A stretch of DNA of 33,699 nt from a virus. The stretch's first letter is position 1, and each line of letters starts with the position of its first letter. The stretch lies in IMG/VR virus record IMGVR_UViG_3300042321_000680, positions 1-33,699 of that record. One strand, given 5' to 3'. Both the position numbers and the translations under genes were made by a program. The notes beneath the pieces are model-generated. The model was not told the DNA's origin. It made no database searches and saw only the letters and a program-made list of their open reading frames with translations. Below are positions 7,030 through 14,569 of the stretch, piece after piece.

Positions 7030-7138
7030 TCCTTTGGCCCTTTCGATTAAGAGACACACCAACCAAGATCCCGAGAGCGAAAGTGCCCGCGAGAAGTGTT
7101 TCGCCTATTGCCAACCACACGAAGTCTGAGAGCGTCAT
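6890..7138 (-). CDS. Small membrane protein overlapping the clamp gene
   Basis: The ATG forms an ATGA overlap with the stop of the coiled-coil gene, exactly like most junctions here. The 82-residue product has one transmembrane segment (about residues 6-28, VWLAIGETLLAGTFALGILV) followed by a polar, Asn/Gly-rich tail. Its last 46 codons or so overlap the 5' end of the clamp gene in another frame. The tail could therefore be constrained by clamp coding, or the functional part may be only the first 35 residues. No function is recognised. Confidence 0.5.
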   Translation of the reverse strand: MTLSDFVWLAIGETLLAGTFALGILVGVSLNRKGQRNGNCNTGTEDEWNHTGNVNAKGGSCRRAQGCASTAREANLGQRPTR

Positions 7139-7407
7139 AGGTCTTCCCCCGTGTCCTCAAGCAGCGGCCACGTCTTGGGCTGTTCGCGTGCTTCGATGTG
7201 CTCGAAGTAGCACGCCTGCCTGACGAGTCTGGCCCGCAGTTCGTCGTTCTCGGCCTTGAGCGTCTTGATGGACGCGATGGCGATCCCGATGGTGCGAGCG
7301 TTCGCCACCAGGGCGTCGTGCATCTCCCAGTTCTCGCTGTCTTCGCTGGCGTTGACGCAGCCGCCCTGCAAACGCAGCAGACGCTTGATGAGTCTTTCTG
7401 TGGTCAT
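7135..7407 (-). CDS. Small coiled-coil protein
   Basis: The start is the ATG overlapping the LexA-like gene stop (ATGA); the frame extends further upstream but only into Arg-rich, overlapping sequence. The 90-residue product has a likely coiled coil at about residues 43-64 (IASIKTLKAENDELRARLVR). It has an acidic C-terminus, one Cys in the N-terminal part and one after the coil. It is probably a soluble accessory protein of the replication/regulation block; no family is recognised. Confidence 0.72.
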   Translation of the reverse strand: MTTERLIKRLLRLQGGCVNASEDSENWEMHDALVANARTIGIAIASIKTLKAENDELRARLVRQACYFEHIEAREQPKTWPLLEDTGEDL

Positions 7408-7640
7408 GTTCGCACCCTGATTCCACGGGACTTGCCCGGCTCGCGTGTGATCCAGCCTTTGCGTTCCAGCTGCTCGAGCATGCCGGTCACCGCGCGCGGC
7501 GACTTGTAGGCGAGCCCGGCCGCGATCTCTCGGACGCTTGGCCCCCACAGGCCGGCGGTGGACGCAATGAACTCGTACGCCCGCTGCTGGCTAGGCGTGA
7601 GCGGCAGACGCTCGATGGTGGTGGTGTTTTCTGGGGTCAT
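7404..7640 (-). CDS. LexA-type winged-helix protein without peptidase domain
   Basis: The 78-residue protein matches the LexA DNA-binding domain over its whole length. It shows LTPSQQRAYEFI, a GPSVREIAAGLAYKSPRAV recognition region, then LERKGWITREPGKSRGIRV, which corresponds to the LexA wing and SRGIRL. LexA proteins continue into a self-cleaving S24 domain of about 130 residues; here there is a stop directly after the DNA-binding part. It could repress or modulate SOS-like or phage operators without RecA-triggered cleavage. It is coupled by ATGA to the replication gene upstream. Confidence 0.85.
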   Translation of the reverse strand: MTPENTTTIERLPLTPSQQRAYEFIASTAGLWGPSVREIAAGLAYKSPRAVTGMLEQLERKGWITREPGKSRGIRVRT

Positions 7641-8515
7641 GTCTCTTCCTTGAGTGATAAGTCGGGTGTCAACCCGGCGAGCTCCTTCGGTCGCCGGTAC
7701 GGGGCTGGGCTCATGCCAGCGAACTCCTTGGCCTTGCGGTCAAGTGCGGCCTTGCGGGCGATGTCATCGACAACGCCAGGCCGTGCAGCCTCTCGGTGGG
7801 TGCCACCACGATCCTGGCACTTGCTGAGCCACACCGTGGTCAGCCAACGTCGCCAGTTCGATTTCCGTGCCTTCTTCGGGTTTGCCTTAAGCCACTGCGT
7901 GGCCTTGGCAAACTCCACGGGAAGGTCAGCCGCCGGATAAGCCTGCGACCATTCCGCATGGTCAGCGTCGGTGATTCCTTCCCAGCCGGTTTCCGCAGTC
8001 CACCGAAGCGGATCGGCTGGCTTCGAGCAACGCCGCCGCTGCGGCGTGCTCGGAGCATCCAAAGGATTAGAGGTAGAAGGATTAAAGGAAGAAGGATTAA
8101 AGGCGCAAGAAGCCGGGGGATTTCCCGGCTCAAGCGCCGGATTTCCCGGTTTTGCGTTTCGCTCGGGAAAAACGATGGTTTCCGCCGATTCGTCGGCTGG
8201 CGGCAGTCCTTCGTCACGCTCGTCGGGGTGACACCTCTGGTGCTCACCAAAAGTCGGGATCTCAAGCACCTTCACGTCGCCCGATTCGTAGGCTCGGACG
8301 AAGCCCCTGTCGGCCAGCTGCTTGAGCAGGCCAACGATGTCGCAGTTCTCATACGGGAAAAGTTCAGCCTTGATCCGCATGGGCCGGAACTCCATGCGGC
8401 CCTGGCTGTCGGCCAGCGTCCAGAGTCCGACGAAGAGCAGACGAGCCATCGGCTCGCACTCGGCTAGGAACTCGTTCTTGAAGAACGACGGCTTAATGCT
8501 ACGGGTGCGTGCCAT
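7637..8515 (-). CDS. Replisome-organizer-like phage replication protein
   Basis: The 292-residue product has AAGGAGG before its ATG. The first 95 residues follow a common phage pattern: RSIKPSFFKNEFLAE, ARLLFVGLWTLADSQGR, RIKAELFPYE, then a hydrophobic helix and FGEHQR. This is a winged-helix domain found in phage replisome organizers and DnaD/O-like proteins. A low-complexity linker (about residues 110-160) contains a 5-residue repeat (FNPSS, FNPST, SNPLD). The C-terminal half is basic with Trp residues. It probably binds the origin and recruits helicase or DnaN-linked factors; the exact partner is unknown. Confidence 0.8.
   Translation of the reverse strand: MARTRSIKPSFFKNEFLAECEPMARLLFVGLWTLADSQGRMEFRPMRIKAELFPYENCDIVGLLKQLADRGFVRAYESGDVKVLEIPTFGEHQRCHPDERDEGLPPADESAETIVFPERNAKPGNPALEPGNPPASCAFNPSSFNPSTSNPLDAPSTPQRRRCSKPADPLRWTAETGWEGITDADHAEWSQAYPAADLPVEFAKATQWLKANPKKARKSNWRRWLTTVWLSKCQDRGGTHREAARPGVVDDIARKAALDRKAKEFAGMSPAPYRRPKELAGLTPDLSLKEET
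8064..8108. repeat. Three tandem 15-base repeats inside replication gene
   Basis: Three adjacent units begin with GGATTAAAGGAAGAA or a close variant (8064-8078, 8079-8093, 8094-8108). They stay in frame and encode the FNPSS/FNPST/SNPLD linker of the replication protein. Repeats inside an origin-binding gene sometimes act as iterons, but with three imperfect units in a linker, slippage-generated protein sequence is the simpler reading. Confidence 0.8.
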
Positions 8516-8526
8516 CCGTGGCCTCC

Positions 8527-9498
8527 TTAGCGATGTCCGAGGTCGTAAAGCGTCCCGGCCTTAAGAACGTCACGCACGGGGATAACAACAAGACCAAACT
8601 CCGAAAACCGACTTCTGAAATGCTCGACGCTTCGGCCGACGTAGAGAACTGCTTGACCTTGCACTGGCGTGTTTGCAGGATTGCCGCTCTTGTCGAGAAA
8701 CTTCACCCGACCGCAAATAAAACAGACGGCGGACGCGACAGAAGCAAGCCGATGGAACCACGCTGTGTCTGTCGCGTTGTTGACAAGCACAACGGCTTGG
8801 TCAAAGCGGCGAGACTCATCGACCAACTTTTCTGCAAACAAGCCGATCACGTCCTTCCCGTAGGGAGGATTTAGCCAAACGTTTCCATTCCACTTCTTGG
8901 ACAAACCGTCGTCGTCGGCCGTGTAGAACCGCCGAGCCTTGACGTTGGCCTGGGCCGTATCGCAGCTGGCCGGGTCAAGGTCGATGCTGCCCATCACATC
9001 GCGGGCCGCCTCAATGTATTCCCGCGGCGTGTACCACTCGTTTTCTCCGCTGTTGGCCGAGACGTGGCAGCCCTTGGCAATGTTGAGTAAGCCGGCTTGC
9101 GTAATCTCACGTTGCTGTTCGCGGCATGACGCGAGGTACCGCTCAAACGTGTCGTCATCAACCTTGGACTCACGCTGAAAACGAGACGACTGCTGCTCGC
9201 TAACTCCAAGTTCTTTTAATGAGGGTCCTGACACGATGTCAGCATCCTCGTGCGAGTGCTGGTTTCTCCCCCTCGCGTCGTTTCTTTCGGCGAGCATTCC
9301 GCCAGCCCTCCGCTCGGCACGCAGCTTCACCTCGGCTGCGTCGTTCGCCGCCTCTAGGCTTTCGCCAACGATTTTTAGGCACGCCTCCAATGCCTTCGCT
9401 TGGTCCCGAATGCTCAGTACGTCATCAAGCGTCTGCGCCGACGCCAACGCGCGTCGGGCCTCGCTGATCTTTGCCAAGCTCGTTACGGCAGCAGCCAT
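8527..9498 (-). CDS. Dam-like DNA N6-adenine methyltransferase with N-terminal extension
   Basis: The C-terminal half (about residues 150-320) follows the phage Dam family (PF05869 type): NEWYTPREYIEAAR, SIDLDPAS (175-178), FYTADDDGLSKKW, and the catalytic NPPY at 210-213. The product methylates adenine in DNA. The N-terminal 145 residues form a separate helical domain with AERRAGGMLAE and a helix-turn-helix-like SLKELGVSEQQSSRFQRES, resembling ParB-like or regulator domains often fused to such enzymes. It may add sequence specificity or regulation. Likely roles are protection from host restriction or timing of replication and packaging. The start overlaps the HNH gene by 16 bases. Confidence 0.9.
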   Translation of the reverse strand: MAAAVTSLAKISEARRALASAQTLDDVLSIRDQAKALEACLKIVGESLEAANDAAEVKLRAERRAGGMLAERNDARGRNQHSHEDADIVSGPSLKELGVSEQQSSRFQRESKVDDDTFERYLASCREQQREITQAGLLNIAKGCHVSANSGENEWYTPREYIEAARDVMGSIDLDPASCDTAQANVKARRFYTADDDGLSKKWNGNVWLNPPYGKDVIGLFAEKLVDESRRFDQAVVLVNNATDTAWFHRLASVASAVCFICGRVKFLDKSGNPANTPVQGQAVLYVGRSVEHFRSRFSEFGLVVIPVRDVLKAGTLYDLGHR

Positions 9499-10127
9499 GT
9501 CTCAAACTCTTTCCAGCCCAACCAATGGGCATACTGAACGGACACACCGCTCGGGAACTTTAGCCGACATTCTTCATGAACCCTTTCGTGGCATGTCTCG
9601 CACAGGGTCATCAGGTCTTCGATCGGCTCATTGAAGAGCTTGCTGTACGACACGTGATGGCACCGAAGGTCTGACCCGGACATGCACAGGACGCACCGAT
9701 GCGAGTCCCGTGCATGGCGTTCCTGCTTGACCCTATGCCAATGCGGCAGCGTGTAGTAAATCGCCTTCATGTCTGGCGTTACCATCGCCATCATTGGTCG
9801 CTGCAAAACATCACAAAGCCTGTACGGCTTCTTGCATGTGCCGTGTCCTTCAATCGAGAATCCGTGAGCATTACGAAGTTGCTCAATTGCTGGTGCTAGC
9901 CGCCTGCCATCGCCGAACGACTGTTCGTAAACAGCCTTTGTTAGTCCGTGGCCGGCTCGCAACTTTGTCAGAGCGTGCTGCTGGGCCTGCCTGCTTGCAT
10001 GAAAGTCCCTCGACGTTTCTTTCATTTGCTGCGCCGGCTCAACAACCACAGCCAGCGACTTCCCAAACGAGCCGAACAAAGGCAACTCGGCGAGCCTCTT
10101 CTCATCGCTCTGGTAATAATCGCTCAT
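9483..10127 (-). CDS. HNH endonuclease
   Basis: The 214-residue protein has a C-terminal HNH/zinc fold. CVLC lies near residue 146, the metal/catalytic pair HH in LRCHHVSY near 157, and CETC with a following H in LCETCHERVHEE closes the domain. These are two zinc-holding CxxC pairs around the HNH core. The N-terminal 130 residues are unassigned but begin with a short motif RLAELPLFGSF. It is coupled to the DNA methyltransferase upstream by ATGA and overlaps Dam downstream. It may be a recombination, packaging or homing nuclease, or part of a modification-linked nuclease set. Confidence 0.87.
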   Translation of the reverse strand: MSDYYQSDEKRLAELPLFGSFGKSLAVVVEPAQQMKETSRDFHASRQAQQHALTKLRAGHGLTKAVYEQSFGDGRRLAPAIEQLRNAHGFSIEGHGTCKKPYRLCDVLQRPMMAMVTPDMKAIYYTLPHWHRVKQERHARDSHRCVLCMSGSDLRCHHVSYSKLFNEPIEDLMTLCETCHERVHEECRLKFPSGVSVQYAHWLGWKEFETWLLP

Positions 10128-11020
10128 GCCACGGCCTCCTGTGCATCGAAGAGAGTTTTGCTATTCGCTTGGTGCGTCCGCTCAGCCTTGGCCAGATTCT
10201 TCAACGCCTGGGCGTGGTACTCGGGCTTAAGTTCGCAGCCGTAGAACCTGCGCCCACGTTGCAGTGCCACGTAGCCCTCACTGCCAATGCCAGTGAATGG
10301 TGAAAAGACAACCTCGCCGGGGTTGCTGTACAGCCTCACAAGCCTGTCAATCACGTCCAACTGCAGCGGGCATATGTGCTTCGTGTCCTCTTCGCTGCGG
10401 GCCTCTTTGACGTTCAGCGTGTTCGTCTCGCGGATGTCACTCCAGCAGCATTCGGCCCAGTCAATCCACTCGTTCCTCGACACGTCGCCTTCAGAGTCGA
10501 TGGCTAGTGCGTTCTCGCCGGGTGCTCGGAACTTGATGAGGTAGTCGGGCAGGCACCCACGCTGCTTGGCCCTGTCGCTCTCCAGGCCGGCGAACTGGAG
10601 CTCACGGCTTCGCGTGCGAATCGCCTGCGCCTGCGGATTCTTGCGCACCACCCAGTCGTATTCGTAGACGAGCCCAGCCCGCTCACCCAAGCGAATATTG
10701 AGCCCGCGATAGTCGTGCAGCCCTACTTCGCCGGAACGCTTAAGCCTGGGTATCTGCATGACGTGAACGACAACGGCCCGGCCAGGCTTCAGCACGCGAG
10801 CGAGCCCGCGAAAGAAGTAGGACAGGTGGATCTTGGCTTCGCCTTTCATGTTCTCGCTGTTGCCGATGTCCTCAGCCTTTGACGTGTAGGAAAACAGGCT
10901 CGGGAACGGCGGCGAAAAAACGGAGAAATCAACCGAATGCGGCGGCATGTCCTCGAGCATGTGCGGGATGCAGTCGCCGTGGTGTATGGCGTACGGTGAG
11001 TGGTCAGGCAGTAGCGTCAC
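10124..11020 (-). CDS. Beta-class DNA amino-methyltransferase (N4-cytosine/N6-adenine)
   Basis: I use the GTG start: AGGAGG lies 9 bases upstream and homology begins there (TLLPDHSPYAIHHGDCIPHM); the longer frame adds an Arg/Cys-rich tail inside the helicase gene. The catalytic motif IV is FSPPF (about residues 35-39), followed by a target-recognition region. The SAM-binding motif I comes late, as VVFSPFTGIGSEGYVALQ then RRFYGCELKPEY. This IV-before-I order marks the beta class. SPPF is common in N4-cytosine enzymes, but the methylated base cannot be decided here. No cognate restriction gene is adjacent. Confidence 0.88.
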   Translation of the reverse strand: MTLLPDHSPYAIHHGDCIPHMLEDMPPHSVDFSVFSPPFPSLFSYTSKAEDIGNSENMKGEAKIHLSYFFRGLARVLKPGRAVVVHVMQIPRLKRSGEVGLHDYRGLNIRLGERAGLVYEYDWVVRKNPQAQAIRTRSRELQFAGLESDRAKQRGCLPDYLIKFRAPGENALAIDSEGDVSRNEWIDWAECCWSDIRETNTLNVKEARSEEDTKHICPLQLDVIDRLVRLYSNPGEVVFSPFTGIGSEGYVALQRGRRFYGCELKPEYHAQALKNLAKAERTHQANSKTLFDAQEAVA

Positions 11021-12458
11021 GAAACATCGCCTCCTGCTCGCGGGTGTCGGCCTCGACGCGACGTGCCTTACGCAGCACGTTCTCAACCATCGGGCGTTCG
11101 ATGTCAGTCACGGGGACGTGGACGTTGAGCGGACGCCACGAGCCGACGCGGTTGCTCCTTTTCACGGCCTGGTAATACTCCTCGTAGGAGTCCTGCAAGC
11201 CGCTGAATACCTGTCGCGTGCAGATTTGCAGATTGAGTCCAAAGCCCAGGATCTTGGGCTTGGTGATGAGCACCTTGATGCTGCCGGCCTTGAACTCGTC
11301 AACGAGCCGCTGGCGTTCTTCCTGCGGCGTCTTGCCGTCGATGCTCGCGGCCTCGGGAATCATGCGGGCCAGCATGTCCTGCTCGTCGTTGTATCGACAC
11401 CAGATGATGGTGCTTTCGGTTGGCCACTCTCGCACCATGTCCACGATGTACTGTGGCTTGATGCTGCTTTCGCACTTGGCCATACGCGAGAGCTTGGCCC
11501 TGGTCGTGATGCCGCCGAGCTCAGTGACGAACAGCTGGCCCGTCGTTGCACGTACGGCCTTCTCCTGCTCCGCAGATAGCCGCACGTCATCAATGTGAAC
11601 GTGAATGGGCGGGATGTTGTGGACGTTATCTTTCCAGCCGTAGGTGCTGGGGTCTGTCAGGAAGATGCACCAGTGCGACAGAGCACGATAGAAGGGCCGC
11701 AGTGCGTGTGGCTTCAGTTCCCAACGCTCCATCGTCTGGCCACGATTGATGAAGAACTTGGCCAGGAATGAGTTGACGTTTGGGAATGCGTCCAGAAATA
11801 CGGCATGGTTGGCGTATTCGATGCGGTCATTCGGTGCAGGCGTGCCGGTAAGGGCCAGCTTCCACTCAACGCCTGCACCTATTCGCAGGCAGACTTGGCC
11901 CCATTTTCCATAGTGGCTCTTGAGCATGGACGATTCATCAAGAATCAGTCCCGCCAGATCGCCGGCAGGCGTATCGTCTCGCAGTGCGTCGTAGTTCGTG
12001 ATGCCAAGCCGGCCGCCTGGCTTCTTCATCCACTTGGCCAGATCCTTGGCTGCCACCTGCTCGATGGGCAGCGTGTCGCCGTAGAACTTCTGGGCCTCGG
12101 CCACCGTCTGCTTAACCACCATGAGCGGCGACACAATCAGCACGGGCTTGTCGGGCACCGTCTCGCGGACGTGCCGTGCAAACTCAAGCAGCATCAGCGT
12201 TTTGCCGAGCCCGCAGTCAGCGAAGATGGCGTAACGCTTCTTCTCAACCGCCAGCCGCACAATGTCCCGCTGGTAATCAAAGAGCCCAGGCCGTGGCTCG
12301 TATGACGCAATGGCTGGCTGGTCGGCAGCTACGCCGATGTCGCCTGCGTACTCGTCTGGGAACCACGCCATACGGCCGTGGATCTCGTAACGCGGCAGCG
12401 ACTTGATACGCAGGAATCTGCGGTATGAGTCGATTGCGTCATCCAAATAAACCTGCAT
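11004..12458 (-). CDS. SNF2-family DNA helicase/translocase
   Basis: The 484-residue protein has the superfamily 2 motifs. Walker A is GLGKT (83-87), motif II is DESS (174-177) in GLILDESSMLK, motif III is LTGTPAPN (203-210), and motif VI is QAVKRSNRVGS (430-440). DYQRDIV before Walker A is the Q-motif equivalent. The spacing and the Ser-rich motif II fit phage SNF2-like helicases found next to RecT and replication genes. It probably remodels DNA during replication or recombination. It lies directly upstream of the methyltransferase gene, with a 17-base overlap. Confidence 0.9.
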   Translation of the reverse strand: MQVYLDDAIDSYRRFLRIKSLPRYEIHGRMAWFPDEYAGDIGVAADQPAIASYEPRPGLFDYQRDIVRLAVEKKRYAIFADCGLGKTLMLLEFARHVRETVPDKPVLIVSPLMVVKQTVAEAQKFYGDTLPIEQVAAKDLAKWMKKPGGRLGITNYDALRDDTPAGDLAGLILDESSMLKSHYGKWGQVCLRIGAGVEWKLALTGTPAPNDRIEYANHAVFLDAFPNVNSFLAKFFINRGQTMERWELKPHALRPFYRALSHWCIFLTDPSTYGWKDNVHNIPPIHVHIDDVRLSAEQEKAVRATTGQLFVTELGGITTRAKLSRMAKCESSIKPQYIVDMVREWPTESTIIWCRYNDEQDMLARMIPEAASIDGKTPQEERQRLVDEFKAGSIKVLITKPKILGFGLNLQICTRQVFSGLQDSYEEYYQAVKRSNRVGSWRPLNVHVPVTDIERPMVENVLRKARRVEADTREQEAMFRDATA

Positions 12459-12617
12459 CGTCCACGCATCCTTTCGTGTGTATTTGCCGGGTTACGCCCG
12501 GCGCGACCGACTCACCGCCGGATCAACGGCGTCGGCTGCGGTTGTTACTCGCCACCTACCGCTAGGCGGCCAATGCGGCTGTGTTCGTCAGCCTGCTTCG
12601 CCAATGGCGTGGCGTGT
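12459..12617 (-). other. Structured untranslated leader of the helicase gene
   Basis: This 159-base gap between two co-directional genes is full of dyads. Reading on the minus strand there is CGCCA-T-TGGCG (near 12600), then a CCGAC...GTCGG stem enclosing GCCG/CGGC. Last comes GCCGGG-CGTAA-CCCGGC (12486-12502), followed by AAATACACACGAAAGGATG just before the helicase start. No T-tract follows, so an intrinsic terminator is unlikely. It may be a structured leader controlling helicase translation or an RNA-processing site. I see no reading frame in it. Confidence 0.5.
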
Positions 12618-12854
12618 TCAATCGCTGCTCTCTGGTGGTGGGACGCAACTCACGGGCGTGTGCTGAATGCTGGGCTCGTACTTCTCAAGCCTTCGCAGCG
12701 TGTCGCTGAGTTCGCGGCGAAAGACTTCGGCCATGAGTCGCTCGCGGGCCACGGCGTTGGCCTGGGCCAAGGCCCAACTTGCCATGCGTGGCAAGTGCTG
12801 CCGCTCGAGGTAGTCCGCCACGACCTTGGCGTCAATCACGAGTGGCTCGGTCAT
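12618..12854 (-). CDS. Hypothetical small helical protein
   Basis: The start overlaps the recT stop (ATGA). The 78-residue product is helical and charged (MTEPLVIDAKVVADYLERQH) with an amphipathic Arg/Glu-rich centre and a Pro-rich C-terminus. Position directly after RecT is where many phages encode a RecT partner or single-strand binding protein, but it has no OB-fold or nuclease motif. Function is unknown. Confidence 0.68.
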   Translation of the reverse strand: MTEPLVIDAKVVADYLERQHLPRMASWALAQANAVARERLMAEVFRRELSDTLRRLEKYEPSIQHTPVSCVPPPESSD

Positions 12855-13705
12855 GCCGTCACCTCGTGCTCAGCGGCCTCGTGCTCAAACGCCACGCCAT
12901 CGTCAGAGTCGCCCAGCATCTCGGCCCGGTGCAGCATCAACTGGACGAGCTCGTCGTGCTCGGCTTTCGTGAACTTGCCTTCCGTGAGCCGCTGAGCCAC
13001 CAGCGTTCGCAGACGGTTTAACGCCGTGATGCTGTCGGCCTTGCTCACCGCCAGGCGGGCGTTGCCAAGTGCATCGCTGGCAGTGGCCGGCTGATCCGCC
13101 TTGAGTTTCACGACGGTGGCCTTGGGCTCGTCGGTGAACTTCGGCCGCACCACGACGGGCTCAGGCTGCGTGGGGTAGTCCTGAGCCTCTTCGGCCGTCA
13201 CAAGCCCACGCAGCACGTCAGGAAAGGCGTCGCGCAGGGCGAAGCCCCTGGCCCGCAGCTGCAGCATCCTCTTGGGGTACTGCGTCCACGGGCCAGACTT
13301 GCCCCACAGCCCTGCTTTCTTGGCGTCGGCAACGCTGAACTTGATGGCAGACGGGGCTGGGTAGCCACGCCGCTTTGCAATGCAGGTGGCAACCATCTGG
13401 TCGCCGTCGCCCTCAACTGCCTCGCTGACAAACTCGCAAACGGACGAGCTCTGCACCAAGGCTAGCGCGGCATCGCCCCAGATGGTTGGCCGTCCGTTGA
13501 TCACGGCGATGCACTGCAGAGACTGCATTGGGCCAAGCCCAAGCTCTGCCCCGTGTTGCCCTGCGAGCATGCAAGACTCAGGCTTGTTCTTGAAATCCTT
13601 GGGGGCAAAGTCAGTCTTTGCCACCATTTGCCAGAACCGCCATGCGTCATCGAACGTCTGAAGAGCCAGCCCGCTGGCCCGTTGTGTTGAAAGTTCCGTG
13701 CTCAT
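12851..13705 (-). CDS. recT: RecT-family single-strand annealing protein
   Basis: The 284-residue protein carries the RecT core. MLAGQHGAELGLGPMQSLQ and INGRPTIWGDAALALVQ lie at about residues 46-85, SVADAKKAGLWGK at about 124-136, and YPKRMLQLRARGFALRDAFP with DVLRGL at about 143-166. These proteins coat ssDNA and anneal complementary strands, driving phage recombination. The C-terminal 100 residues are charged and variable, as usual. No RecE-type exonuclease is seen beside it. An AAAGGA ribosome site precedes the ATG, placed only 20 bases after a terminator-like hairpin. Confidence 0.9.
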   Translation of the reverse strand: MSTELSTQRASGLALQTFDDAWRFWQMVAKTDFAPKDFKNKPESCMLAGQHGAELGLGPMQSLQCIAVINGRPTIWGDAALALVQSSSVCEFVSEAVEGDGDQMVATCIAKRRGYPAPSAIKFSVADAKKAGLWGKSGPWTQYPKRMLQLRARGFALRDAFPDVLRGLVTAEEAQDYPTQPEPVVVRPKFTDEPKATVVKLKADQPATASDALGNARLAVSKADSITALNRLRTLVAQRLTEGKFTKAEHDELVQLMLHRAEMLGDSDDGVAFEHEAAEHEVTA

Positions 13706-13724
13706 ACTGCGTCCTTTGCTGTTG

Positions 13725-13757
13725 AAAAAAGCCCGCTCCGCGTCCTGCTCGGCGGGT
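13725..13757 (-). terminator. Intrinsic terminator / attenuator before recT
   Basis: On the minus strand a CCCGC...GCGGG stem is followed directly by CTTTTTT, a classic intrinsic terminator. It lies 80 bases after the HNH-AP2 gene stop and only about 20 bases before the recT start. Read-through or antitermination is therefore needed if recT is served by the promoters to its right. Confidence 0.75.
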
Positions 13758-13837
13758 GGTTAGTGCGTCCCTGCTACTGCGGTTCCACCGCTCTCCTTCC
13801 GGCAACTAGCTCCGCTTGCCGCCGGTCCTTTCTGCGT
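13758..13837 (-). other. Structured RNA segment with two hairpins upstream of terminator
   Basis: Just before the terminator, the minus strand forms CGGCAA/TTGCCG around a 10-base loop (13800-13821). It then forms GCGGT-GGA-ACCGC (13779-13791), so three hairpins follow in series with the terminator stem. I looked for tRNA features (TpsiC loop, anticodon arm) and found none. It may be an attenuator leader for recT or a small RNA processed from the end of the HNH-AP2 transcript. Confidence 0.5.
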
Positions 13838-14569
13838 TCAGTGCGTCACGTCCTTGGCCGAGACGGCCAGCCATCCGCCGTCAATCTCGATGCTGAGTCG
13901 GTCGCCATCGACGTTCCAGATGCGTCCCTGCCAACGCTTGCCGGCTGAGCATCCGCTTACGAAGTCGCCAATGGCGTAGGTGACCTTCGGGGCAGGGCTC
14001 ACCGTCTGCTCGTGCAGGCCAGCTACTGCGGCTAGGTACTCGTTGTCTCCTGGCATGGGCTGTTGCATGAATGCCTCCTTCGTGGCCTTGCACACTTCCT
14101 GTCGGTATGTCTCATCCCTAGCCGTCGCATACGCAGCGGCGGCCTCCTGTGGCGTCTCGTAACAACCAAGCCAAATTTCCTTTCTGTAAATCATGATGCG
14201 AGCCTCGTACTTGAGCCTGGATGACGCAACTGCCGTGCGACGCATGCGCACGCCAACCGGATAAGGGCGGTCAGCTGTATCGCGATTGCGAACGTTCAGC
14301 GACTGAGTGGCAGGGCGAAGGTTCCCAATCCTGCAGTCCCACTTCACCCTGTTGATGTGATCAAGTTTTTTCGGAAGCCAGCCGTGCTTCAGCCGCCACA
14401 CAAAACGGTGAAGCTTGATGAGCTTTCTTGTCTCTGGATCAACGCTCTCTAGGTATCCAAATCGCGTCCTGCTCCATCGAACGGCCGAAACCTGCTCGGC
14501 AAACTGAGGATCAACGACAAAGAACAGCTGCGTGTTTCCAAACCTGCTTTTCCTGGGCGTCATGGTCAT
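13838..14569 (-). CDS. HNH-AP2 homing endonuclease-like protein
   Basis: The 243-residue protein has AAGGAG before its ATG. Residues about 50-95 form the HNH core of the homing endonuclease type: LHRFVWRLKHGWLPKKLDHI, then CRIGNLRPATQSLNVRNR. Residues about 120-155 form an AP2-type DNA-binding domain (YEARIMIYRKEIWLGCYETP, QEAAAAYATARDE). The last 70 residues are a separate beta-rich, SH3-like extension (YAIGDFVSGCSAGKRW...). Such genes spread by cutting unoccupied alleles. It has its own promoter and a terminator, as moron genes often do. Confidence 0.9.
   Translation of the reverse strand: MTMTPRKSRFGNTQLFFVVDPQFAEQVSAVRWSRTRFGYLESVDPETRKLIKLHRFVWRLKHGWLPKKLDHINRVKWDCRIGNLRPATQSLNVRNRDTADRPYPVGVRMRRTAVASSRLKYEARIMIYRKEIWLGCYETPQEAAAAYATARDETYRQEVCKATKEAFMQQPMPGDNEYLAAVAGLHEQTVSPAPKVTYAIGDFVSGCSAGKRWQGRIWNVDGDRLSIEIDGGWLAVSAKDVTH

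Noticed and set aside
13758-13837. Possible tRNA gene in the hairpin region before recT
   Set aside because: No TpsiC loop sequence, anticodon arm or acceptor pairing could be found.
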